From assembly GCA_964538455.1 (NCBI GenBank), contig CAZIDZ010000001.1:124001-188000 (forward strand): a stretch of DNA of 64,000 nt. The letters are read 5' to 3'. Each line of letters opens with the position of its first letter. The stretch's first letter is position 1. The position numbers were made by a program, and so were the translations under genes. Source of the stretch: JAZDLX01 sp964538455 (lineage in GTDB: Bacteria; Electryoneota; Electryoneia; Electryoneales; Electryoneaceae). Below, in pieces: positions 8,183-15,392 of this stretch. The notes below the pieces were generated by a model. It saw nothing but the letters and a program-made list of their open reading frames with translations. It had not been told where the DNA came from and made no database searches.

Positions 8183-9295
8183 ATGCGTTTCACAGTAGAA
8201 CAAGCTGCTCTGCGTGAAGCACTTGAACGTGTGGCGCCGGCGGTGCCATCGAAATCTCCCCTTCCCATTCTGGCGAATATTCTGCTTCGTCTGGAAGGAA
8301 ACCGTCTGAATCTGGTGGCTACGGATCTTGAAGTATCAGTTGTCACAGATTTTGAAGTACAAGGCGAAAAGGATGGCAGCCTTTCTGTGCCCGCAAAGAA
8401 AATCAGTGATATTGTTCGTGAATTGGATGGAATGTCACTCGTCTGTAGTGTGGATGACAGCAATCACTTGACAGTTGAAGCAGGTGGAGGACAATACCAA
8501 GTTCCAGGAATTGCGGCTCAGGAATTTCCTTCGCTTCCTGAATTTGAGTCGGCGGCAACAATCAGCATTACGGCGGAAAAACTGGATTCGATGATTACTC
8601 GCACCATCTTTGCAGTTTCCCGTGATGAACTTCGTCCCGCGTTGACGGGAGTTTTCTTCCAGATTCGTCCTCATGAGATGAGGTGTGTTGCCACGGACGG
8701 GCATCGCCTCGTGAGAATTATAGATCAGGAATTCAAGACGGAGGGTGAGTCTCGCGAGCTGATTGTCCCGGTAAAAGCACTCGACATGATCAAACGAAAC
8801 CTCCCTGCCGAGGGGAATGTGGAACTGCTGATTGGCTCCAGCCAGATTATGGCTCGGCTTGAAAGCGCGACTCTATTTTCGCGGTTGATCGAAGGAAGGT
8901 ATCCACACTACGAAAGTGTGATTCCGCAGGAGAATCACAACAAGCTGGTTGTGGATGTGAACGCACTGATCGCGGCGGTTCGCCGGGCTCAGATTTTCGC
9001 CAACCCGATCAATCGCCAGATTGTGTTCAAGCTTTTCTCCGGAAAGCTGGAAATCAGCGCGGAGGATGTCGAGCTGGGCGGCAAGGGAGTGGAACAGGTT
9101 GACGCCACCTACGACGGCGAAGAGCAGACGATTGGGTACAACGCAGGATATGTCCTGGATCTTCTTCGCCAGGTAAAAACGGACAGCGTGCAATTCGATT
9201 TGGGAGGTCCTACGCAGGCAGGGATCGTCCGTCCCACGGAGCAGGAAAAAGGTGAAGATTTTCTGATGCTCGTGATGCCTGTCCGGCTTTCATAA
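8183..9295 (+). CDS. dnaN: DNA polymerase III sliding clamp, beta subunit
   Basis: Ring-shaped processivity factor. ATG 8183 (MRFTVEQAALREAL) follows GAGGA with 5-nt spacing and matches the family start; an ATG at 8171 adds four residues and lacks good spacing. 370 aa, the normal length. Recognisable segments include SPLPILANILL, KKISDIVRELDG, ATDGHRLVR, and the C-terminal LVMPVRLS that ends the hydrophobic pocket. Codon use in the first half is less GC-rich than in neighbouring genes. recF does not follow; a DUF721 gene begins after 9 nt. Confidence 0.97.
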   Translation: MRFTVEQAALREALERVAPAVPSKSPLPILANILLRLEGNRLNLVATDLEVSVVTDFEVQGEKDGSLSVPAKKISDIVRELDGMSLVCSVDDSNHLTVEAGGGQYQVPGIAAQEFPSLPEFESAATISITAEKLDSMITRTIFAVSRDELRPALTGVFFQIRPHEMRCVATDGHRLVRIIDQEFKTEGESRELIVPVKALDMIKRNLPAEGNVELLIGSSQIMARLESATLFSRLIEGRYPHYESVIPQENHNKLVVDVNALIAAVRRAQIFANPINRQIVFKLFSGKLEISAEDVELGGKGVEQVDATYDGEEQTIGYNAGYVLDLLRQVKTDSVQFDLGGPTQAGIVRPTEQEKGEDFLMLVMPVRLS

Positions 9296-9304
9296 GGCAG
9301 GGAG

Positions 9305-9667
9305 ATGGAAAAGCGTTCCTGGGATGGTTGGGAGCGCGAGCGGATGCATAAGCAGGCGCGTCGCGACGGAGGGGGACATCGGGGGAGAGTTGTCCCTCTT
9401 TCTCAAGCTGTCGATGAGTGGGTTGACCAGCATCAGGCGAGTGGAAAACTAGGGGAGGCGGAGGTTTTCGCGCGTTGGGCCGAGTTGGTGGGGAATACCG
9501 TAGCCCAGCAGGCTGAACCGGAACGCCTCGAGAAGGGACGGCTGGTGGTGCGGGTGAAGACAAGTACCTGGCGGCACCAGCTTCTGTTTATGCGCCGCGA
9601 CCTGATCGTTGCGATAAATGGCAGGATCGGCCAAAAAGTCATTCGGGAGATTGTTTTTACCGGGTAG
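9305..9667 (+). CDS. DciA-like DUF721 protein, putative DnaB loader
   Basis: 120 aa. The C-terminal half has the DUF721/DciA pattern: WAELVGNTVAQQAEPERLEKGRLVVRV, then a W-R-H-Q-L segment and INGRIGQKVIREIVF. DciA proteins help load the replicative helicase in bacteria without DnaC/DnaI. The N-terminal 45 residues are basic and probably disordered. A place between dnaN and gyrB is typical for this family, although recF usually lies there too. The family call is good; the helicase-loading role is from family knowledge. Confidence 0.82.
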   Translation: MEKRSWDGWERERMHKQARRDGGGHRGRVVPLSQAVDEWVDQHQASGKLGEAEVFARWAELVGNTVAQQAEPERLEKGRLVVRVKTSTWRHQLLFMRRDLIVAINGRIGQKVIREIVFTG

Positions 9668-9701
9668 AGTTTCAACTTGGCGGGAGAGCGACAGAACGGC
9701 T

Positions 9702-11726
9702 ATGGCGAACAAGGCAAAAGCAACAGACAAGAGCAGTGGCTACAGCGCACAGAACATCCAGGTCCTGAAGGGTCTCGAGGCGGTGCGGAAACGCCCTGCG
9801 ATGTACATCGGCGACACCAGTACCCGGGGCCTGCACCACATGATCAACGAGGTGGTCGACAACTCCGTTGACGAAGCGCTCGCAGGATTCTGCAACCAGA
9901 TTCTCGTCACGTTTCAGGACGACGGCAGCGTCAGCGTCGAGGACGATGGGCGCGGTATTCCCGTGGACAACCACCCGGATTACAAAAAACCGCCGAAATC
10001 CGCTCTCGAAGTCGTAATGACTGTTCTCCATGCGGGAGGAAAGTTCTCCAAGGACAGCTACAAGGTGTCCGGCGGACTGCATGGGGTTGGCGTTTCGGTG
10101 GTTAATGCGCTCTCGGAATGGTGCGAGGTGACCTCCATTCGTGAAGGACAACCCCACACCCAACGTTACCAGCGCGGAGTTCCCGAGGGCCCGGTGAAGA
10201 AGGGAAACAAGGTCCGCAAGAAGTCCGGCACGATCACGCGGTTCATGCCGGACAGCAAGATTTTCCAGGAAACAGCTTTCAAGTTCGATACGGTGGCGAC
10301 CCGTCTGCGTGAGCTGGCGTTTCTGAACAGCGGACTGAAGATCAAACTCGTGGATTTGCGCAACGGCGAAGAGGCGACGGAAGAGGACTTTTTCTACAAA
10401 GGCGGTCTTGCCGCGTTTGTCAAATATCTGGACGAGTCCCGCACGTCCCTGCTCGCGAAACCGGTTCACTTTATCAAAGAGCGTGACGGGGTGCCGGTCG
10501 AGCTCGCCTTCCAGTACAATGATTCATACCAGGAGAATCTCCACAGCTACGTCAACAACATCAACACGATCGAAGGCGGCACGCATGTCGTCGGCTTCAA
10601 GACGGCGCTGACCCGCACCCTGAACAATTATGCGACGAAGGCGGGACTGTTTAAAAAACAGGGCACCTCGCTTTCGGGGGACGATTGCCGTGAAGGCCTC
10701 ACCGCGGTGATCAGCGTCAAAGTGGCCGAACCGCAATTCGAGGGGCAGACCAAGACGAAGCTCGGCAACAGCGAAGTCAAGTCGGTTGTCGAGACTCTCG
10801 TCGGCGAAATGCTCTCTGACTACCTCGAGGAAAACCCCTCGGTTGGCAGGCGGATCGTGGACAAGGCGTTGCAGGCGGCCCGTGCCCGGGAGGCGGCGCG
10901 AAAAGCCAAGGATCTTATCCGCCGTAAGGGCGCTCTGGAGTCTGGCGGGCTTCCCGGAAAACTCGCGGACTGCTCCAACCGCGACCCGAGCATGACGGAG
11001 CTGTACATCGTCGAGGGTGACTCGGCCGGAGGGTCCGCAAAACAGGGACGAGACAGGCGTTTCCAGGCGATCCTGCCGCTCCGGGGAAAGATTTTGAACG
11101 TGGAGAAGGCGCGCCTCGACAAGATCCTCTCCAATGAGGAAATTCGCACGATCATCTCCGCGCTCGGTGCCGGAATCGGCGGCGAAAACGGAGACGAGGA
11201 CCGCGATCTGTTCAGCAATGGCAATGGAAGCAACGGGAACGGAAACGGCAATGGCAGCAGCTTCAATCTCGAGAAACTGCGCTATGGCAAAATCATCATC
11301 ATGACGGACGCTGACGTCGATGGTGCCCACATTCGCACATTGCTGCTGACGTTCTTTTATCGCTACATGCCCGAGCTGATCAAACAGGGGCATGTCTTTA
11401 TTGCGCAGCCCCCGTTGTACAAGATCAAGAAGGGCAGCAAAGAGGTTTACGCGTACGACGAGACCGAGCGCGAACGCCGGATCAAGGAGCTGGGCGGGGA
11501 TGAGGGGAAGGTGAACATCCAGCGCTACAAGGGGCTCGGCGAGATGAACCCGGAACAGCTGTGGTCGACAACAATGGATCCGGAACGGAGAACGGTGATC
11601 CGCGTGACCATCGAGGAGGCTGCGGAGGCGGACCACCTGTTCAGCACACTGATGGGCGACTCCGTCGGCCCGCGCAAGGAGTTCATCGAAAAGAACGCGA
11701 AGTACGTTCGCAACCTTGATGTCTGA
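9702..11726 (+). CDS. gyrB: DNA gyrase subunit B
   Basis: ATPase subunit of the type II topoisomerase that introduces negative supercoils. ATG 9702 gives 674 aa; the frame is open upstream but overlaps dciA. The GHKL ATPase domain shows RPAMYIGDTSTRGLHHMINEVV and GGLHGVGVSVVNALS. The TOPRIM domain shows EGDSAGGSAKQGRD and TDADVDGAHIRTLLL. The C-terminal QRYKGLGEMNPEQLW is intact. A low-complexity Asn/Gly/Ser tract interrupts the TOPRIM region just before LEKLRYGKIIIM. The long insert of enterobacterial GyrB is absent. ParE is the alternative, but origin context favours GyrB. Confidence 0.95.
   Translation: MANKAKATDKSSGYSAQNIQVLKGLEAVRKRPAMYIGDTSTRGLHHMINEVVDNSVDEALAGFCNQILVTFQDDGSVSVEDDGRGIPVDNHPDYKKPPKSALEVVMTVLHAGGKFSKDSYKVSGGLHGVGVSVVNALSEWCEVTSIREGQPHTQRYQRGVPEGPVKKGNKVRKKSGTITRFMPDSKIFQETAFKFDTVATRLRELAFLNSGLKIKLVDLRNGEEATEEDFFYKGGLAAFVKYLDESRTSLLAKPVHFIKERDGVPVELAFQYNDSYQENLHSYVNNINTIEGGTHVVGFKTALTRTLNNYATKAGLFKKQGTSLSGDDCREGLTAVISVKVAEPQFEGQTKTKLGNSEVKSVVETLVGEMLSDYLEENPSVGRRIVDKALQAARAREAARKAKDLIRRKGALESGGLPGKLADCSNRDPSMTELYIVEGDSAGGSAKQGRDRRFQAILPLRGKILNVEKARLDKILSNEEIRTIISALGAGIGGENGDEDRDLFSNGNGSNGNGNGNGSSFNLEKLRYGKIIIMTDADVDGAHIRTLLLTFFYRYMPELIKQGHVFIAQPPLYKIKKGSKEVYAYDETERERRIKELGGDEGKVNIQRYKGLGEMNPEQLWSTTMDPERRTVIRVTIEEAAEADHLFSTLMGDSVGPRKEFIEKNAKYVRNLDV
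11214..11261 (+). repeat. Asn-Gly coding microsatellite inside gyrB
   Basis: Imperfect alternation of AAY and GGN codons, with some AGC, encodes S-N-G-N-G-S-N-G-N-G-N-G-N-G-S-S. It sits in the TOPRIM domain directly before the conserved LEKLRYGKIIIM, where most gyrases have a short acidic linker. It is in frame and probably a flexible surface loop. Confidence 0.8.
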
Positions 11727-11742
11727 TACGAGGAAAAACCCC

Positions 11743-11880
11743 ATGGACGAGCCGGATAGCACGTCCAGAGAAGAACCCCAAGAGGAGCAACCTGTCTGGG
11801 AAGCTCCGGAAATTCTTGAACAGGGGCGCATCGAAGCGCGCCTGTTCAGCGACGAACCGGACCCCTGGGGTGGCCCCTGA
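11743..11880 (+). CDS. Short acidic RiPP-leader-like peptide (45 aa)
   Basis: ATG 11743 lies 17 nt after gyrB, with GAGG about 9 nt upstream; TGA is at 11878. The peptide is very acidic (Glu/Asp-rich, no Lys). It contains W19-x-x-P22-x-I24-x-x-x-G28, close to the Y-x-x-P-x-L-x-x-x-G recognition motif of lasso-peptide leaders bound by PqqD-like proteins. The remaining C-terminal stretch includes Ser36 and ends in DPWGGP. Genes for an S26-like protease, a nucleotidyltransferase, a PqqD-like protein and an HprK-like kinase follow in the same direction. It is probably the substrate of that set. No cyclase was seen, so a lasso fold is not claimed. Confidence 0.65.
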   Translation: MDEPDSTSREEPQEEQPVWEAPEILEQGRIEARLFSDEPDPWGGP

Positions 11881-11911
11881 GCCCGCATTGGCTCCGGATC
11901 GCCTGAAGGGG

Positions 11912-12268
11912 ATGACTCGCCCCTACTGGCTACCGGTGTCCGGAAACTCGATGATCCCCAGCCTGCGTGACGGCGACCGGGTTCATGTGACCCCCTTTAC
12001 AGCGAACAAAACGCCTCTGCCGGACCCCGGTGATTTGATACTCTTTCTCTCCAACGGTACACCCGTTGTCCACCGCTACGCAGGTTTTATCCACGGACAC
12101 CACACCCAATCCTCGGACCATACGGGCCTGTCCGGTCCGATTGACCTGAGCGACATTCTCGGGGTCGTCACCGAGCGAAAGCGCGGCGACCGGGTTGTTC
12201 GGGTCGCGCTCCCGTTGCGTTGGCGGATTGTTCGTTGGTTGCGCCGCATTCGCGGGGAGGAAAGGTGA
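11912..12268 (+). CDS. Soluble S24/S26 signal-peptidase-like protease
   Basis: About 118 aa from ATG 11912; GTG 11870 or TTG 11888 are possible earlier starts. SGNSMIPSLRDGDRV matches the catalytic Ser box of S26 peptidases. GTPVVHRYAGF and SSDHTG correspond to the His and Asp regions of the ER-type (Ser/His) signal peptidases rather than the Ser/Lys bacterial type. I see no membrane segment, so it is not an ordinary signal peptidase. Its stop overlaps the GTG of the nucleotidyltransferase gene (GTGA, 12265-12268). Given the peptide gene just upstream, cleavage of that peptide's leader is a reasonable inference. Confidence 0.75.
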   Translation: MTRPYWLPVSGNSMIPSLRDGDRVHVTPFTANKTPLPDPGDLILFLSNGTPVVHRYAGFIHGHHTQSSDHTGLSGPIDLSDILGVVTERKRGDRVVRVALPLRWRIVRWLRRIRGEER

Positions 12269-13416
12269 AGACGGAGAACCTGGATCGGCTCGCGCGCCAT
12301 GTGGGAAGAGTGCTGGTCGGCCGCGAGCCGCCAGCAATCGCCGAAAACGCACTGGCGATCCTTTCGCTCTGCGCCCATCATAATCTGGTGCCGCTGCTGG
12401 GATACAGGCTGCGCCAGGCACGAGCGGAGCTGTCCGGGGCGATGACGGACGATCAGCGGGAGATGGTGAAGCGGCTGGAGCTTGAGGCGAAAGCGCGATA
12501 CGCCCTCTCGCTGGAAGCGCTCGGCGACGCGCTCGCCCTGCTCGATCCATACCGGCCGGTGCTTTTCAAGGGGATTGCGGCGGCCCAGGCGTGGCCGCTT
12601 CCCGGACTGCGGGATCCGGGCGACCTTGACCTGCTCGTCCCCCTGGAGGCTTTCCCCGCCGCTAAAAAGGAACTTCTTGAAGCCGGCTGGATCGAACAGC
12701 ATACGGTGCATGGGCACCTGGACGATTCGGTGGCGGAAAAATTCGGCTTCGCACGGGTTTTTCGCCATCCGGCGAAGCCTGTCGTCGTGGACCTGCACCG
12801 CGAGTTGGTGGACCGGACGGAACCCTTTCGCGTGCACTCCGGGCCCCTGTATGAAAGCGCGGTGCTGACAAAGCTGTCCGATCGAGTGGTGGTGCGGGTG
12901 CCAGGCCCGGTAGAGCACCTGTGCCTGTTGGCGCTGCACGCAGTACGCCACGGCACTTTTCGACTTCAAGGATTCGTCGATATCTACTTGTGGCTGGAGC
13001 GGTACGAGGGCGTTATTGATAATATGGAGATAAAGGAATACGCAAGACAGAATAAGATCCTTCGCGGCGTCTCCGTTGCCCTGCTCGCCGCTCACAATCT
13101 CTTCGGCGGCCTTCCGCTCGCTGTTCGCGGCCTGTTGGAGACCCCCTCTGTACGAGTGGCGGCGTCGCGGCGAAGTCCCGCGGTCCTGGCTCGCGCTCAC
13201 ATGACAAGGCGGGGCGGGGTGCGGCGCGTGCTGGCGCTCGTTGACCTGCTAGACAATCCGTTGCTTGTGGCGCGCTACTTGGTTCGCTTGGCCTTTCCCG
13301 CGCGCGAAATCGTGCTTTCAGGTTCTGGAAGCGGATTTGTCGTCTATTTCCGGCGGCGAATGTCTGCGTTTTTAAATTTGCTCCCGGGTTTCGAGCGTCA
13401 GGAGAAAGATTCTTGA
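12265..13416 (+). CDS. Nucleotidyltransferase family protein (NTP_transf_5-like)
   Basis: GTG 12265 follows GGAGG and overlaps the upstream stop; 383 aa. VLFKGIAAAQAWPLPGLRDPGDLDLLVP has the K-G and D-L-D pattern of the family seen in lasso-peptide and HprK/PqqD clusters. An H-x-x-L-x-x-x-x-x-x-F segment (VVDLHRELVDRTEPF) and HLCLLALHAVRHG follow in the usual order. The substrate is unknown; transfer of a nucleotide or sugar-phosphate to a peptide or glycan is possible. It lies between the protease and the PqqD-like gene, with a 72-nt gap after it. Confidence 0.75.
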   Translation: MKTENLDRLARHVGRVLVGREPPAIAENALAILSLCAHHNLVPLLGYRLRQARAELSGAMTDDQREMVKRLELEAKARYALSLEALGDALALLDPYRPVLFKGIAAAQAWPLPGLRDPGDLDLLVPLEAFPAAKKELLEAGWIEQHTVHGHLDDSVAEKFGFARVFRHPAKPVVVDLHRELVDRTEPFRVHSGPLYESAVLTKLSDRVVVRVPGPVEHLCLLALHAVRHGTFRLQGFVDIYLWLERYEGVIDNMEIKEYARQNKILRGVSVALLAAHNLFGGLPLAVRGLLETPSVRVAASRRSPAVLARAHMTRRGGVRRVLALVDLLDNPLLVARYLVRLAFPAREIVLSGSGSGFVVYFRRRMSAFLNLLPGFERQEKDS

Positions 13417-13488
13417 ACCTTTGCCTGCGTTTGTAGTATCGTTTTGGTATATTTCGTATCTTTTGACGTCCCCGGCGGGAGATTGCCC

Positions 13489-13752
13489 ATGGTTTTACGT
13501 GCAGAAGCCACTATTGTTGAACAAGAGGTTGATGATGGGCTTCTTCTCTTACGTGAAACGGGCGATTATATCGTAATCAATCGCACGGGAGCGGTTCTTT
13601 GGGAGATGATCAAGGCAAACGACAGGCAGGACGACCTTGTTAAAGCGATGCTTCAACTTCCCGGTTCACCGCCGCGAGAGGAGTGTGAACGCCAGGCGAT
13701 GCTGTTCCTCGAACGCTTGAAGGGCGGTGGTTTTCTTGTGGAGGTGGGTTGA
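13489..13752 (+). CDS. PqqD-like RiPP recognition element protein
   Basis: ATG 13489 with GGGAG 7 nt upstream gives 87 aa; a TTG at 13444 is less likely. The pattern L-L-L-L-R-E-T-G-D-Y-I-V-I-N-R-T-G-A-V-L-W-E followed by helices ending in L-K-G-G-G-F-L is the PqqD fold: three strands, then a winged helix bundle. PqqD-like domains bind leader peptides and present them to modifying enzymes. Its stop overlaps the TTG start of the kinase gene (13749-13752). It best fits the PqqD proteins known beside HprK-related kinases. Its likely ligand here is the 45-aa peptide. Confidence 0.78.
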   Translation: MVLRAEATIVEQEVDDGLLLLRETGDYIVINRTGAVLWEMIKANDRQDDLVKAMLQLPGSPPREECERQAMLFLERLKGGGFLVEVG

Positions 13753-14648
13753 AAAGGTTTCGATACGCTGGCGTTCTCGTTGAAATTCAGGCGGATGAAA
13801 GGCTCCCGGACATCGCCTTGCCCGGTGCGATGATCCTGTCGCCAGAAGCGGAGGACGCACCCGACATCACCATGTGCCTCTCCGTTGGAGCGCTCGAGGC
13901 GGAGGATATAGCGGGCCCGGTGCGGCTGTTGCGCGGGGGCATGGAGGCGCGAGGGGACCAGGACCGCTTTCTCTGGACGCATCGGGAAATGGGCCCGGTG
14001 ATTGAGGTTTTTCCGCGATCCGGTTCGATCGAGATAGCCTTGCCGAGTTGGGCGTGGACTCGGGTCAGCAACCTTTTTGACCAGCTGCTGCTGCCGGGTC
14101 TATTGCCGGCGTTCGCGGCGCGGGGACTGCGGGCATTCCACGCCTCGGCCGTCGAGGTCAATGGCGTCGGGGTGTTCATTGCCGGCGCCTCTGGCAGCGG
14201 GAAGACCACGGCCGCCCTTCTGCTTATTTCGCACGGGGCGAAACTGATTGCGGATGACCTGATGTTTCTCTACCGCGAGGAGGGGGGGGCGTTGATCAGC
14301 GGCCTCGGAGACGGTGTTCGCGCCCGTGATGATGTCTGGGAGCGTTTCGGGCACCTGCGCCCGAGCTCCGAGGAGGCGTCGGGGAAAAGAAGACTCGAAC
14401 ACGGGAACGTTCCCTGGGTTCGTTCCGCAAAACCGAGGGTGGGGATTCTGCTTGACCCCGACGGAGCTCCGGGCAAAATTCAGGCGGCGCAAGCGCTGCC
14501 AAAGCTGCTCTCGTTGTGCTATCATGCGGGAGACGAAGAAGCGGCTCTGAAAATGCTGGCAGAGCTTTCCAACGATGTGCTGCTGTTCAGTGCCGAGAAC
14601 GCGGAGGGCGCCGCGACCATTGCGGTGCAGCCGGAAGAGTCGGTATAA
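13749..14648 (+). CDS. HPr kinase-related protein
   Basis: TTG 13749 overlaps the PqqD-like stop; 299 aa. The P-loop GASGSGKTTAALLL near residue 145 and the following LIADDLMFLY resemble the C-terminal kinase domain of HprK. The N-terminal 140 residues are unlike canonical HprK, and no HPr or PTS gene is nearby. Kinases of this type in lasso-peptide clusters phosphorylate the peptide C-terminus; in HprK/PqqD clusters the substrate is not established. Phosphorylation of the 45-aa peptide (Ser36) or a glycan-linked substrate is inference. A 36-nt gap precedes the export gene. Confidence 0.8.
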   Translation: MKRFRYAGVLVEIQADERLPDIALPGAMILSPEAEDAPDITMCLSVGALEAEDIAGPVRLLRGGMEARGDQDRFLWTHREMGPVIEVFPRSGSIEIALPSWAWTRVSNLFDQLLLPGLLPAFAARGLRAFHASAVEVNGVGVFIAGASGSGKTTAALLLISHGAKLIADDLMFLYREEGGALISGLGDGVRARDDVWERFGHLRPSSEEASGKRRLEHGNVPWVRSAKPRVGILLDPDGAPGKIQAAQALPKLLSLCYHAGDEEAALKMLAELSNDVLLFSAENAEGAATIAVQPEESV

Positions 14649-14684
14649 CAGGACAGCGGCTCGGATAGAAGCCGGAGGAGAACG

Positions 14685-15377
14685 ATGCACTGCGGGAGGT
14701 TATCCGGTTCGATGGCCAGGGGAGATCTCGGCTGGATGCTGTTTCTGGCGCTGTTGCTGACCGCGGGAAATCTTGCGGCGCAGACGGCGGGGGGCGAGAT
14801 GCCGGTTTCTCCGGGCGACAAGATGACCATTCTCTATTATGAGGACACCTTCTCGTCCACAGAGCCCCAGACGGTGGAAGCGGTGGTCGATCAGCAGGGT
14901 AAGATTTTCATGCCGCTGCTCGGCGAGGTGGATGCCGCCGGAAAGACGCCCGCGCAGCTGGAAAAGGACCTAGTCCAGGACTACAGCAAGTTTGTCGAAC
15001 ACCCGCTGGTCTCTGTCCGTCTCGACTTTCAGCAATCGCGAGTCGCCTACCTGCTTGGGGCCGTCATCAAACAGGGCGCCTACCAGGTCGACAAGGGCAC
15101 TACGCTCAGCCGGTTTTTATCGGAGCACGGGGGTGTTCTCTCCGGCGCGGATCTTTCTGCGGTGCGGATCATGCGTGGGGAGAATGAGCGCCTCGTCATC
15201 GATGTCGCACACATCTACGCTTCGTCCGATCCGAAGGAGGACATTCCGGTCATTGCGGGGGACAGGATCTTCGTCCCCGTCCGCGGGAACACGTCGCTTG
15301 ACCGGGTGGCGCGGGCGATTCAAATTCTGACGATGATTCTGCAGGCGGCGATTTTTGTCGTCGTGCTCTCGAAGTAA
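14685..15377 (+). CDS. Wza-like polysaccharide export protein
   Basis: 230 aa with GGAGGAG before ATG 14685. A signal peptide (residues about 15-33) is followed by a Poly_export domain (VSPGDKMTILYYED ... GKIFMPLLGEV) and one SLBB-type domain (AYLLGAVIKQGAYQVDKGTTLSRFLSEHGGV). It ends in a hydrophobic helix (ILTMILQAAIFVVVL). There is no lipobox cysteine, and it is shorter than E. coli Wza, as is common outside Proteobacteria. It should form the outer-membrane exit for exopolysaccharide with the Wzc-like protein encoded 15 nt downstream. Confidence 0.88.
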   Translation: MHCGRLSGSMARGDLGWMLFLALLLTAGNLAAQTAGGEMPVSPGDKMTILYYEDTFSSTEPQTVEAVVDQQGKIFMPLLGEVDAAGKTPAQLEKDLVQDYSKFVEHPLVSVRLDFQQSRVAYLLGAVIKQGAYQVDKGTTLSRFLSEHGGVLSGADLSAVRIMRGENERLVIDVAHIYASSDPKEDIPVIAGDRIFVPVRGNTSLDRVARAIQILTMILQAAIFVVVLSK

Positions 15378-15392
15378 GGAAGGAGTCGGGGA

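Noticed and set aside
10524..11888. 454-codon minus-strand frame opposite gyrB and the short peptide
   Set aside because: Antisense to strongly conserved gyrB; no domain features.
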